Positions 10,501-20,425 of a DNA stretch of 60,556 nt are shown piece after piece. The DNA is taken from assembly GCA_015179025.1 (NCBI GenBank), contig WHUX01000281.1, positions 1-60,556 of the forward strand, read 5' to 3'. A program made the translations under genes and the position numbers. Source of the stretch: Terfezia claveryi. Lineage: Eukaryota; Ascomycota; Pezizomycetes; Pezizales; Pezizaceae. Below the pieces are notes generated by a model. The model was not told where the DNA came from. It saw nothing but the letters and a program-made list of their open reading frames with translations, and did no database searches. Each line of letters begins with the position of its first letter. The first letter of the stretch is position 1.

Positions 10501-10579
10501 TAAGCCATGGGCACAAGGCGCGGCAGTCATTTACGCCCACCACGCCCTCCATACCTTCAGGAATCTTGTCGAATTCTAG
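7544..10579 (+). CDS. GDA1/CD39 nucleoside phosphatase (apyrase family) with long N-terminal extension, copy A
   Basis: Enzymes of this family hydrolyse nucleoside tri- and diphosphates, usually outside the cell or in the secretory pathway. My model has five or more introns: exon 7544-7587, intron 7588-7663 (GTTTGT..CTAAT..TAG), exon 7664-7909, intron 7910-7972 (CTAAC), exon 7973-8353, intron 8354-8395 (GTCAGT..CTAAC..TAG), exon 8396-8798, intron 8799-8870 (GTAAGT..CTAAC..TAG), exon from 8871, and a last exon from about 9198. The intron between roughly 9000 and 9197 is unresolved. All apyrase conserved regions are visible: IIDAGSSGSRVYIYRW at 8880-8930, VFVGATGGMRAL near 9330, TISGRLEGIFGWAAANYE near 9460, GCGYVEIGGQTMQ near 9570, and a variant fifth region KPWAQGAAVIYA near 10505. 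The upstream exons match no family I know. A hydrophobic stretch near 8405-8455 could be a signal or membrane segment. A one-base difference from copy B near 8405 may be a frameshift, so function is not assured. Confidence 0.6.
9179..10579 (+). CDS. Catalytic exon of apyrase copy A (longest intact host frame)
   Basis: This unbroken 466-codon stretch covers most of the GDA1/CD39 domain, from just after the first conserved region to the stop. It holds the nucleotide-binding glycine motifs VGATGGMR and GYVEIGGQTMQ, the EGIFGWAAANYE region with the family's catalytic glutamate, and a C-terminal WAQGAA in place of the usual W-x-L-G-A. A glutamine- and glutamate-rich linker (EAQQEEDVQQRQHVQEQ) lies near 10336-10385. 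The frame must be entered by splicing, since its first codons are not an ATG. Its intactness contrasts with copy B, which loses this frame at 60184-60188. Confidence 0.8.
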   Translation: MTGCTTGISVLDTTLWPHLIARVKHHLQPLLAYAHHKIYLAGGANRPVGVFVGATGGMRALLNQAHYMRKVGIEKAIRRVIRTYNWARMDEVNYKTISGRLEGIFGWAAANYEANAGAGPATFAGNDGGGCGYVEIGGQTMQIAFHCPADLPGALPKAVTRNILIGRNFRVFSHCWEDRGANATWQKHRDSLYNGSGKPQVRPLDDDARKDNCLPRGVSDGSLPCPPGPYPGYTGNGRFIACIKEILSLAGSYFLNADAEMELRRAGFLLNDLPQDARNAANELAEWKGAATFFYGVRTLIANAPGYNPIALMREVIQLQTGTIGNYQARQNGREAEHFCKAVFNAVYTSVTLHNGFGIKIFNAESEEVNSGTLRDALAQGLPAAEAQQEEDVQQRQHVQEQLDAWPENEQAPLPVRALVGACVTQVQLQAKSYSVIVPDSKPWAQGAAVIYAHHALHTFRNLVEF

Positions 10580-11539
10580 GAGACTATTGCGAGGCAATGA
10601 GGTTCTCGTGTATTTTCCCATTTCGCCACTAAAAAGACCTGGCCGGAGCCCGTATACCTACGTCGGCCTTGGGATCGTTTGAAACTTCCGTCTTGGTTTG
10701 GATTTCTGGTACTGTAGTCATTTTGTTGATTCAGATTCATTCATTCATCTTATGCCCAAGAGTGGTCTCGTGATTTCAGTGGGTGTTAATTGCCTGTAGC
10801 CTTGTTTGCTGGTTTTCATTTTCAGCCGCCTCGCAGGCAAGGTGGTACTCATGTGGCGGAAAATAGGTGATTGTGAGGCTGTCGTTGACTCGTTGTTGAA
10901 GGACTACATTTTCAGTGGTTTCAGTCGTTTCAGTCTTTCAGTTTCAGTCTTTCAGATTCAGTTGATTTTGAGTTGTTTTATCATGCCGCCGCGTATATGT
11001 GTGTATCGCAGTTATTTACTTTGGTTGGCTATAGGCTACTCCGTAGATGATACCTATATTGAGACCTTGCTTCCCAGCGCGCCATTCAACCTCTTCCTAT
11101 GTGGAGTAACTCAACTATATGTTTCCTCGGTCGTGACAGGTAATAAAGTAAACATCAAACATATTGTCCATATTAATGAGTGGAGCACATGCGAGACGAG
11201 GTGCTGAGGCGAGTGTGTATGAAATGTATACGATCACATGAACGGTGTTGAAGAAGTATCGAGGTCAGGAGAGCTGTATGAATCAGGCGGAGTTATTGGC
11301 AACGAAGTTGCCAATTTTTAAATTGGAACGAAGTTTGTTTTAATTCGTTAGACATCTTGCACGCTAACGCTATCTTGGCGAATATTGGCAAATCTTGTCG
11401 AGGGCAGCCATGTGATTTGAGGGCAGCCATGTGATTAGTACTAACTACCAAGCACTTCTACCAGCTCACTCACTCTCACTCGCCAGCACAAACTACAGCT
11501 TCAATCGCTCCCACTTGCCAGCACAAACTATAGCTTCAA
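10580..11539. other. Intergenic region between apyrase A and the Helitron
   Basis: No gene is recognised. The segment 10905-10975 holds a cluster of TTTCAGT repeats. A hairpin-capable TTGGCAAC/GTTGCCAA pair lies near 11296-11313. GAGGGCAGCCATGTGATT occurs twice in tandem near 11401-11436, followed by a repeated CCAGCACAAACTA motif near 11484-11530. The last two may belong to the Helitron leader. Confidence 0.4.
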
Positions 11540-12540
11540 GTGCTAATCATAAACTCGCACCAAATCAATCCTGTTGCTTGCTCAAGGTATCATATACCTT
11601 TCGATCCAAAAGCATGGACATCTACACCAACAGATGATAGATGGAGGACCTGTGATCACTGCAGGGTTGGAAAACGTATTGTTAGGTTAACGGGAAGTTT
11701 TTTTCAATTATTTCATTGGATTTATTAACCTCTTAGCTAATACTATATATAAATTTATAGAGCAAACGACAAGAAGAACTTGAGGGACAGCAGCAGAAAC
11801 CTATGCAACAACAACTAGCATAGCCTCTCCAACCATTACAGAATACTGAGGTCTCAAATGGAGTACAGCAGCAAGAACGACAACAACAACAACTGCAACA
11901 ATGACAACAATAATGAGAACAGTACCAAGAACAACAGCAACAATAACTACAATATCGAGAATGACAACGAGAACAGCAGCAAGAACAATAGCAACAACAA
12001 CTACAATATCGAGAATGATAATGAGAACAGCAGCAAAAACAACAGCAACAACAACTACAATATCGAGAATGACAATGAGAACAACAGTAACAACAATAGC
12101 AACAACAACTATAACATCGAGAACGACAACGAGAACAGCAGCAAGAACAACAGCAACAACAACTACAACATCGAGAACAATAATAAGAACAGCAGCAAGA
12201 ACAACAGCAACAACAACTACAATATCGAGAACAAGAATGACAACGAGAATAGCAGCAAGAACAATAGCAATAACAACTACAACATCGAGAACTACAATGA
12301 GAACAGCAGCAAGAACAACAGCAATAACAACTACAATATCGAGAATGATAACAAGAACAACAGTAACAACAACTACAACCTGGAGAACGACAATGACAAG
12401 AACAACAGGATAATATCTAACTCAGAATTTATGAGGAGACAACCAGCTATTTACTCCAGAACTTCGCTCAAGAATTGTCCAATATGGACTTGGTAGAATG
12501 CTCTATATGTGAAGAAGCTGAATTAGCTATAAAGACAAAG
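11540..12540 (+). pseudogene. Helitron protein N-terminus with glutamine-rich repeats
   Basis: The segment opens with a CxxC motif (RWRTCDHCRVGKRI near 11638-11680). A probable intron follows (about 11680-11759, GTTAGG..CTAAT..TAG), leading into RQEELEGQQQ. From 11860 to 12410 a CAA/CAG-rich repeat reads as glutamine in the ancestral frame (units like QYRE..QREQQQEQ) but is full of TAA and TAG. The same DNA is open in another frame as a 212-codon asparagine-rich ORF, which is a by-product. The Q frame then continues into ELSNMDLVECSICEEAELAI near 12455-12525, which confirms it as the true one. Confidence 0.65.
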
Positions 12541-12544
12541 CAGG

Positions 12545-13030
12545 TAGATGGATCTCAATTTGTGAGCATTGTCTTAGAGAAAGAGTAAATAAAGGTTGGA
12601 TCAGTCTACATACCTTTAGTGTACAAAACCAAATGTCTCTTGGCAATATACCTGAAGTTCTATTCATAGAAGGAAAACTCAGCCCTATAGAAGCTATAAT
12701 ACTTACATTAGTACATCCTGTTATACGGGTATATAAGGTGCGGGGATATGGTCAATATAAAGGGGGTAAAGTTCATATGATAAATTTCCCTCAAGATCCT
12801 ATGGAACTTTTCCAGACTATACCTCGGTTACCCTCTGAAATTCCTGTTATTATTCTACAAATTTGGGAGGGTAGACAAATACCACAACCTCAAGTATTAA
12901 AGGATTTTGAGATTAATATTAGGAGAATTAGAGCTTGGATGCAATATCTCTGTAACAACAATTATTAGTACCATAATGTTGTACAAGATGTTACTCGCCT
13001 TAATGCTTATGTTAATAATCTAGAGAATCT
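12545..13030 (+). pseudogene. Helitron protein, DUF6570-like segment
   Basis: A 111-codon open stretch (12633-12968) contains LSPIEAIILTLVHPVIRVYK and HMINFPQDPMELFQTIPRLP. This pattern is typical of the domain that follows the cysteine segment in fungal Helitron proteins. The segment joins upstream to a zinc-type motif and ends at a TAG near 12966. It is inactive as part of the broken Helitron. Confidence 0.55.
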
Positions 13031-13259
13031 ATCATCCTAACAACAGTTCGAGTTATTGCTAGATGAGGATTAGAACTGTGGAATGGAAAGCAGTGGGCTC
13101 CAATATGAAGAACAATCTAATAAGATAGAGACTGGAGTTCATCAGGGATAAACCACTATCAATGAACGTACAGCTCTACAACAGTTTCTACAACAACGGT
13201 TAGCTTCACAATGATATCCTCCACAAGTACTATACCTACCAGTACAAGCTGTTCCAGTC

Positions 13260-14655
13260 AATGAATTTCAAGAGGAGGGTTATATTGCTAAAGCATTTCC
13301 AGGACTTTTTCCTTCTAATACTGTAGATTATCATGCCTCTAGGCCCTATTCTATTACACCAACAGAGTATTTTGGCCATCTAACAAGATATTATAATAGA
13401 AGATTTGCAAATGATCCTCGATTCATCTTCTTTATATTGAATACAAAATATCATTGGTCCTTGAGTACTACAGCAAGTTATTTTGTTAAAAGAGGGCACT
13501 TTGAAACTATAACAGTTGAGGACTTACGTGAAGAAGTCAAAAACCCTTTGGGGGTATTAGGACAAAGATTATGTCATTTTATGGCAAGTATACCTGGGTT
13601 GGCACCTTATTGGAACTATAAAAGATTAGAGTTATCATCGATAGTCCGCTCATCTTGTCCACAGGCTTTTGTAATATTCAGTGCGGCAGATACTCATTGG
13701 TTGGATTTCCATCGAATAATAGAAGAAAAAAAATCAAGGTTATCAGGGATGCCGATAGTCGATCTCAACATACTTCCTGAAAGAGAGGCTATTATATAGT
13801 GCAATTACAACCTACAACAATACCCTCAGATAGCTAGTCAGTTTTTAGTACAGCGTTTCAATATATTTCTACAAAAGATTATAATGAAGCATCTAGCTAT
13901 GAAGGTTACCAATTATTGGTTTTGTTATAAATGGCAGTTCCAAGGATCAGGTCATCTCTATAGATTTATCTGGATTGATGGAGTACCTTCATTGACTTCT
14001 TTAGCTTTAGATAATGAAGAAGATCGCTTGATATTAGAATCATATTGGGATTACAATTGAATTCGGGTTGATAATTCAGTAAAAGGCCTTCATCCTCCAC
14101 TACAGCACTCATGTCAATATAATCTTCCTTTCAGTAACAACCTAGATTTGGATCTTTCATATCTTGCTAATCGTATACAAAAATATACCTGTGAGTCTTA
14201 CTGTTTATACAGAAAACGTGGTCAGGCATTAGATAATCAAACCTTACATTGCCGATTTCATTTTCTTGTATCACCTCAAGATACAATAAAAATTCGTCAG
14301 AATTTAGAGCGGCCAGGCAGATGGGTCCTGAATGTAAAAAGATCAGAAGATGACCTTGATACTAATCAGTATAATCCTTTATATCTACAGGCATGGAGGG
14401 CAAATACAGATTTCCAGGCAGTCTTAAGTGTAGATGCTATAGTTAATTATATTGCTAAATATGCTTCCAAAGCAGAGACCTCATCAACAAATTTGCAAAC
14501 TGTTATGCATACTGCAGCAGCAAAATGCAATGAAAACTCTTCAGCTCAATTGCTTTTTAAGTGCATGCTATATTCGTTTGCAATAGAAAGAGACTTTTCA
14601 GCACAAGAAGCCTGCCACATATTGCAAGGGATGAGTTTAATATACTCATCATAGA
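13260..14655 (+). pseudogene. Helitron HUH/Rep-like domain
   Basis: Frames 13437-13799 and 14148-14654, plus linking codons between them, give the Helitron-like N region. Near 13920-13980 the stretch YKWQFQGSGHLYRFIWIDG corresponds to the metal-binding HUH strand region. Near 14450 NYIAKYASKAE carries the two spaced tyrosines of the replication-initiator active site. Several in-frame stops lie between the blocks (near 13797 and 14058), so no functional initiator can be made from this copy. Confidence 0.6.
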
Positions 14656-15429
14656 AGGTAGTCACACTGAATCTTTTTAATACTACACTTATTCCACTTA
14701 TAATGCATACACTTCAGGAGGCTGAAGATGGTACAGAAGTAATACCAGGCCAGGGTATTTTACAGAAATATATTTTAAAACAGCCTGATTTAGATGAAAT
14801 ATATTTGGATAAGCTTCTACATTCTTATATATTTCATGAATAGATCTGGGTTTCATAAGAACCTCGAGAATACAAAACTAGAGTCATAAGAGTTCTTCTA
14901 GATCCTCCAGTAGATAAGAAAAACCCCTTATTTTGTCGGATTACCTTACTACACTACATTCCATTTAAATGTTTGTCTAAACTTACTGGAATTATTGGAG
15001 ATAATGAAAATCTAGCAAATAGTATGGATGATGTGGATTGGACTATGCAGTTGTAGTTTTTTATGGAAAAACTTCCTGCACAGCTCCGCAGTATGCTAAA
15101 TACACAATATTCTAGGGCTCAATTAGATAATGGACATGACTCAGATTTTGAATCGAACTATATTACTGATAATCTTAAGTTAGAAGATTGGATAGATATA
15201 GTAGGTGTCCAGCCTTATTAAAGATATATAGATGATAATGGGAATGACAATATTGATACTATGCTAAGGTAACTTGGTTATAGACCTCAAGATATTGAGC
15301 ATGACTGGAGTAAAGACTAGAATATGTTTGGTGGCTATGTGAATATTACTCATGGTATTGGTTGGATTCGTCAAATAAAATAGAGCTATCCTATTGAGTC
15401 TAATATTCTAGAGTTACTACCAGAATCAT

Positions 15430-16905
15430 TGAACCGAGAGCAGCGAATTACTTATGATAAGATCATGCTAGTATGGAATTAAAATCCTAATAACAATAAT
15501 CAACTCCTTATGGTTGTATCAGGAACTGCAGGCTCAGGTAAATTCTACCTTATTCAAGTCCTCAGATATGCTATTTCAAAAACTCTTCCTCAGGAGTGCT
15601 TAATCGATGAAGTCCTTCCTATTCTTGCATATACTGGCTGTGCAGCACATAATATTGGTGGTGCAATAATATACGAGATACTACAGATGAGTATAGGTAC
15701 TACTGATGAAGATGATATAAGCCCTTCACGCATCACTACTCTACAAACAAAGTGTCAACATATAAGGCTTATTATCATTGATGAGAAGTCTATGATAGGA
15801 TAGAAGTTCCTGGCATGAATAGAATGCAGGCTTGCTGTAGTATTTCCAGACCAAGTAGGAAGGCTTCTTGGAGGTATTTATATTGTCCTTATGGGAGATT
15901 TTGCACAGTTACCTCTAGTCCTGGATATTCCTCTTTATATTCAGCCTAATCCTGCTAGTATTCTTCGAGGAAACCCTGCAACCTGCCTGTTACAAGATAG
16001 AGGTTATTTCTTCTATCAGCAATTCTCAACTTTTATTAGGCTACAAGTCAGTATGCGTTAGGGAGGGAAATCAATAGAAAAAGGTCATTTTCGATCTATG
16101 TTGCTACATGCTCGAGATGGAGCCTGGACATATAATGACTGGTTGACTATTGTACAACATCGGATTTTGAGAAGCCTTCTAGAGGATGAGAAGAATTCAT
16201 TTGCTAGTGTGACAGCACTGATGTATACTAGAAAAGAGGTAAAAAGCTATAATGCAAAGCACTTACTCTCATTATGGAATCCTGTCTATTGTGCTCTATC
16301 ATCACATTCAGCGCCCACTTCTATTATACAGGAAGTAAGGAAACTTGAGTCAGCTATGGCAAGGGATTTACCTCCTATAATCCTATTAACGATTGGAGCA
16401 AGAATTATAATTATAAAGAACCTATGGATTAAGGCAGGTATTGTTAACGGGGCAATGGGAACCTTGCGAGGGCTCTTACCCAGCGCAGAAGTCGGAGGGC
16501 TTCCCATGTGTCTGTTAGTTGAAGTTGATCACTACCAAGGTCCTCCATTCCTCGATTCTCACCCTCATGTGATACCTATTACTTCATTCATAGCTCGATT
16601 TGAGTACAATTCACAACCATGTTCCTAAACTCAATTCCCTCTGGTACTAGCTTGGGCTCTCACTATCTATAAATCTCAGGGTCTAACACTACCAAAGGTT
16701 GTAGTTAAGTTAGGTCCTAAGGAGCACCAGGCTGGTTTGACTTTTATTGCTCTGTCTCGAGTTAAACGTTTAAAGGATCTAGCTTTTCTGAGCCCAGTTT
16801 CACTCACTCGCCTGACCTCTATAGCAAAATTGAAGAATACTGGTGATAGGTTAGAGGAGGAGTGGCGACTGGACACTCTAGATATTGGGAGAAATCTGCA
16901 GTTAT
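15430..16905 (+). pseudogene. Helitron Pif1-like helicase domain
   Basis: The superfamily 1 helicase motifs can be read in order. The Walker A region GTAGSGKFYLIQ lies near 15522, where the usual S/T after GK is F, so ATP binding is probably lost. Walker B IIIDEKSMIG lies near 15771-15800. VLMGDFAQLP lies near 15890. A C-terminal KSQGLTLPKVVVKLG block lies near 16672-16715, followed by ALSRVKRLKDLAFL. Stops interrupt it at about 15802, 16060 and 16627. The last frame ends at 16905-16907. Confidence 0.75.
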
Positions 16906-16927
16906 AACTTTAATATGACTATCATCT

Positions 16928-17176
16928 TTGTATGCCATATATTTTCTGTCTCTATGTGCCATATGTTTCCTGTCTTTATGCGCCGTATGTTTCTTGTCTT
17001 TGTGCACCGTATGTTTCCTATCTTTGTGTGCCATATGTTTCCTATCTTTGTGCGCCATATGTTTCCTGTCTTTGTGTGCCGTATGTTTCCTGTCTTCATG
17101 CCCGTATGTTTCCTGTCTTTGTGCACTATATATTTCCTGTCTTTATGCGCAGTATGTTTTCTGTTTCTACAATTGA
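16928..17176. repeat. Minisatellite, 24-bp period
   Basis: About ten copies of a 24-bp unit (core TTTCCTGTCTTTGTGCGCC followed by a ATATG-type end) lie directly after the Helitron helicase. Because 24 is a multiple of three and the unit lacks stops, every plus-strand frame and two minus-strand frames stay open. These give spurious cysteine-rich or HKDRKHMA-type proteins that should not be annotated. Confidence 0.85.
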
Positions 17177-17240
17177 ATTGACGTGGAAAAAGTCAAGGGT
17201 TTTAGTGGAACGCAGCACTTTGGTGTTTGAAACTGATAGT

Positions 17241-17675
17241 AAGCATAGCGCAGTGGTAAGTTCTTTACTTTATGGTTATGTTTACTTATTGAGGGCCCAA
17301 GTTCGAATCCTAGTGGAGGCAAGAAGTTAATTGCCTTAATATTATTGGAAGGACGAGGGAGCAGGGTTGTCGGGTATCCATTCCTTAATGCTCCAGTTCA
17401 CTATATCTCTACTAAACCATAAGTCTATAATGAGGGTGACCTAAGAAGTAGTGTGATGGCGCTCGAAGTATAGTGAACTGGAGTAACTCGTTTTACCTTT
17501 TGACTGACTGTGACATAAGTGTCTTTTTTGAATCTTTCTATGAAATAGCAAGCTTATATGAGCCATTAAATAAATACGACTAGCTATCATCTTTGCCCGA
17601 GTAGTGATCGTTGCCAAATCAGGGGGACTACATCATCATCAACCTCAGTTACCTTGTAATACTAACTGTTTATGT
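17241..17675 (+). mobile_element. tRNA-headed SINE-like repeat
   Basis: A Pol III A-box match TAGCGCAGTGG (17246-17256) and B-box match AGTTCGAATCC (17300-17310) are spaced as in a tRNA gene. The arms around them do not fold into a good cloverleaf, so it is not a functional tRNA. The body that follows (17430-17670) is found again in reverse at 47503-47760. It includes GTGACCTAAGAAGTAGTGTG and GAGTAGTGATCGTTGCCAAAT. A tRNA-derived SINE is the best reading. The end is estimated from the limit of similarity. Confidence 0.55.
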
Positions 17676-17770
17676 GCTGCGCAATGACTTGCTAGGGGCT
17701 TTGAACTATCCTTCCATTAATCGTACCTCATGGTCGAAATAATAGTAAATATTCAAGTTGGATCCTACTA

Positions 17771-18239
17771 CAGAAAACTCCCTTTACAAGCATATGGTTG
17801 GGACTGGAGGTGGTATGCTTATAATGAATATATGCTTATATATACCAAGAGAAATTACATACATGATGAAATGGACAAATGAGACGGGAAATGAGTACTA
17901 GGATTCATGTAAGAACTCTGTAATCCTCTGCTAAGTTTTTTTTTGCCTTTTCTTGATTCAAATAACCCTCAATTCGACATTTCTTCCTTTGCAACATCTC
18001 CTCCAACTGCCCAGTGTTTCTATCAGTCTGCAAAGAATATAGAAAAGTCTTTTTATTGGGATGAGTTGCTTCAAACCACCGTCTAATGGTTATATAAGGG
18101 GCTAAGCAAGAAAATGGCATGCATATGCGAATTGGTGAATTTATGCCTTAAATGTCCGTTTTGTATGGCCGGAGCGGAGGGATAACGCTTAAAACAAATA
18201 TATGCTTATATCGGGTATGCTGGTAACGGGAGTTTTCTG
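17771..18239 (-). mobile_element. Pogo-type MITE 2 with transposase fragment
   Basis: TIRs of 25 bp (17771-17795 and 18215-18239) match at 22 of 25 positions and begin CAGAAAACTCCC. TA duplications flank both ends (17769-17770, 18240-18241). The inner part of the TIR (TTACAAGCATAT) and the subterminal ATATGCTTATA motifs are shared with MITE 1. A minus-strand frame (18120-17905) encodes RRWFEATHPNKKTF, clearly akin to the RWFEAQNPNKEI piece in MITE 1. The element is 469 bp long and cannot be autonomous. Confidence 0.75.
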
Positions 18240-18241
18240 TA

Positions 18242-18620
18242 GTGAACGTTATGACAGACCATGTCACAAAATCTAGGTAGCGCAATGCGGCCTGGTGTAG
18301 CGGGACTATGGGGTGGGGGTAACGAGGAGCGCTGCTATGTCTAGGACAATGATAGAGATAGAACGAAGTTCCAAAGAGGATCGTATTGTATTCCGCACAG
18401 CTAGATACGGGACGTTGCGTGAGGAGAAAAAGGGAGAGATATATCCGGCGATCCTTTAATAGGAATTCGCCGATGCTGGTCATTCTGATCACATACGTGT
18501 GTCTTACTTCCGCTAGCGGTGCCCTCATCAATAGCTCTAAGCGCCTATCCATTCCAATCCAAACTATTCAATGCGGTCAGCCCGCGGCTCCTGCCCCCGA
18601 TCGAACCTATGATCGGTGAG
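18242..18620. other. Intergenic, no gene recognised
   Basis: A 134-codon minus-strand frame (18552-18148) overlaps the MITE edge and has no family features. It is probably chance. Nothing else stands out. Confidence 0.35.
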
Positions 18621-19005
18621 CCGTGATATTATTCCCCTTTATGGCTGAGTTCCTGGTAGGGGCTCAGGCTTATCAGGGTAACGCTCATGGAACCGGTCCA
18701 CGGCATCCAAGATCGTTGACTCCCTCTGCTTCCTTCCATTCAGTCTGGTTGTTACCTACAGTTTTTATTAAGTATTGGAAAAGGCGGCGATGAATCCTGG
18801 AGTTCAGTACCTCCTCAACATAGTGCTCTTCTTCCCCGTCCACAATTACTAGAGGCGGGGGCGGATTGTGCTGGCCCAGAAGGGGATCATGGTATACTAG
18901 ATCCAGGAGGGAAAAGTGCTGCGTTCGGTGGTACGTGATGCTGGTGGGGAACCCAACGATGTTTGCGGAGGGGAATATGATTTTGGTGATCAGGTATCTA
19001 GTGAT
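18620..19005 (-). pseudogene. Ty3/gypsy relic: polyprotein C-terminus with chromodomain
   Basis: On the minus strand a segment aligns with the end of chromovirus polyproteins: FSLLDLVYHDPLLGQHNPPP, then a proline-rich hinge PPPPLVIVDGEEEHY, then a chromodomain start VEEVLNSRIHRRLFQYL and a tail DAVDRFHERYPDKPEP. The frame is kept with few lesions, but no LTR or upstream polymerase is present. The left copia LTR begins just after it. It represents an older gypsy element, distinct from the two larger ones here. Confidence 0.6.
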
Positions 19006-19104
19006 CCGGCTTTCAGCTTGGGCACTGGGTATGTTAGAATGACATACATTCCGTTCATTCCGCCCATGCCTTGCTACCTATACCATATGTAGCCGTCAGC
19101 GGCT

Positions 19105-19109
19105 TGCAC
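19105..19109. repeat. Left target-site duplication of the copia element
   Basis: TGCAC at 19105-19109 is repeated at 30453-30457, directly outside the two LTRs, as expected for a 5-bp integrase cut. Confidence 0.85.
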
Positions 19110-19408
19110 TGTTGAATAAGTGATCACCCGGCTACCCAAGGAACACTGGATGCGGAAGAATAGTTGGAAATGCTGGATGCGGAAGTGTAAGGAATGCTAG
19201 ATATGGAGGAGAAGAAAATTTCTGCATGATGGTGCAATTGGTCGTTAGTCGTGATAGCTGTCGCAGTTGATGGGATGGATGTTGGGATGGATGTTATTTT
19301 GTCTATTTAAAGGGGACTATCTCTACTCTTGTTATCTTGGTTTTTGTATCGATTATTGAATACATCTCTTTATCTACAGTGCGAACACTGTCCCATTTAT
19401 TTATTTCA
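19110..19408 (+). repeat. 5' LTR of Ty1/copia element
   Basis: This 299-bp LTR starts TGTTGAATAAG and ends ATTTCA. It matches 30154-30452 in length, with about six differences by eye, all transitions. A candidate primer-binding site TGGTAGCAACAC (initiator-tRNA-Met-like) follows at 19409. Confidence 0.9.
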
Positions 19409-19441
19409 TGGTAGCAACACATCGGATACATCTTGAGCACA

Positions 19442-20425
19442 ATGTCCACATCCAATTCATCCACCACAGGATCATTACAGTTCAAACCTCCGAAGACAAC
19501 AGCACCTCTTAAGAATGAGGTTGACTATACAGCATGGGCTAAGGAAATCAGCAGAGCCCTTCAAGTAGCGAACCTAGATGATGCCATCAATTCTGTGCAA
19601 GGGATACCACCAACCCCTATGATGCAAGAATTCCAGACTCTTACAGATAAAGCCCTTACTACATTGCTGGCCAACTGTGAACCAGAGCCACTCACACTAA
19701 TTCGGATATGCAATACTGCACTCGATGCATGGAACATTCTAAAGAGACATTATGAAGGAAGAACGCACTCTCATATGTCATCACTCCTTCTAGCAATAAC
19801 CAACCTCCATTTTGACGACAGAAAAGAAACTCTGACCCAGCACATAATGAACTTTGAGAATAGGTGGAACAATCTTCTCACTAATGTTGCCTCTATGACA
19901 CCATTATCCGATTCGCTAGCTGCGAGTATTAAGCATTTTATCAATAATGACGGGTGGAAGGCGACTATGCTTCTCTCTACATTACCCCATCTCCCTACTT
20001 ACCAAAACCTCATAATAAATATCACAGGGGGAACCGCTGAGCCCTCCTACTCTGACGTAGTGCTTAGACTTAAAGAACAATCTAATCGAGTTAAAGTAAA
20101 ACCTCAACGAGCTCTAGAGCCAGCAGCAGCTTTTACCATGAACCTTCCAGTGAAGTGCCAATATTGCAAAAGCAAGGGATGGCCTGGAATATCTCATGAA
20201 GAGAAGGATTGTAGGACTAAGAAGCGAGACACTCTAAGGAATAGCCCTCTACCAGCAGCGCGCATTACTCAATCTGACGAAGTCTGGGACACCTTTTGTG
20301 ACATGGCAACTACCGATAAGGCAATACCAACCAATGTCTGGTTTGCGGACACCTGCGTATCTGTTCATATCACTAATGATAAGTCTGAGTTAATTGACCC
20401 TCATCAACACCACCAATTAGTATGA
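19442..20425 (+). pseudogene. Copia gag and protease start
   Basis: The first ATG is at 19442. The N-terminal half is the UBN2-type copia Gag domain (DAWNILKRHYEGRTHSHMSS near 19725-19785). A nucleocapsid-like cysteine segment CQYCKSKGWPGISHEEKDC lies near 20158-20215. The protease motif WFADTCVSVHIT lies near 20340-20375, where the usual D-S/T-G-A is D-T-C-V, so the protease would be inactive. The frame ends at a TGA where tryptophan is expected. Confidence 0.8.

Larger units (their letters stand above)
6378..10579 (+). repeat. Segmental duplication, copy A
   Basis: From about 6378 (CATCCTTGTTTCATTTTGCGGC) to the end of the apyrase gene, the sequence is collinear with 57062 to the window end, on the same strand. 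Shared landmarks in order are the GGTTAACCGC block, a reverse SINE-like insertion, repeated GAATACGAAGTCTGCAT motifs, the promoter, and the exons and introns of the apyrase gene. The right limit of the block cannot be set, because copy B is cut by the window end. Confidence 0.85.
11540..16905 (+). mobile_element. Decayed Helitron (rolling-circle transposon)
   Basis: Helitrons move by a HUH-type rolling-circle replication initiator fused to a Pif1-like helicase. All parts of that protein can be followed here on one strand in the right order: a short cysteine segment, a glutamine-rich tract, a DUF6570-like segment, the Helitron-like N/HUH segment and a Pif1 helicase. Many in-frame stops are single changes from CAA, CAG or TGG. 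I cannot place the 5' TC and 3' CTRR ends or the terminal hairpin, so the limits given are those of coding similarity. Confidence 0.75.

Noticed and set aside
10076..10621. 181-codon minus-strand ORF
   Set aside because: Antisense to the intact apyrase catalytic exon.
11858..12496. 212-codon asparagine-rich ORF as a real protein
   Set aside because: The ancestral Helitron frame is the glutamine frame, which continues into conserved sequence on both sides. The N frame is open only because of the repeat.
16928..17176. CRISPR array
   Set aside because: The units are head-to-tail with no unique spacers, and the genome is eukaryotic in character.
17241..17320. Functional tRNA gene
   Set aside because: A and B boxes match but acceptor and T arms do not pair and no clear anticodon loop can be drawn.
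16885..17330. Several overlapping cysteine-rich ORFs
   Set aside because: They come from a 24-bp minisatellite, which keeps nearly all frames open.
18148..18552. 134-codon minus-strand ORF
   Set aside because: It runs across the TIR of MITE 2 and has no family features.
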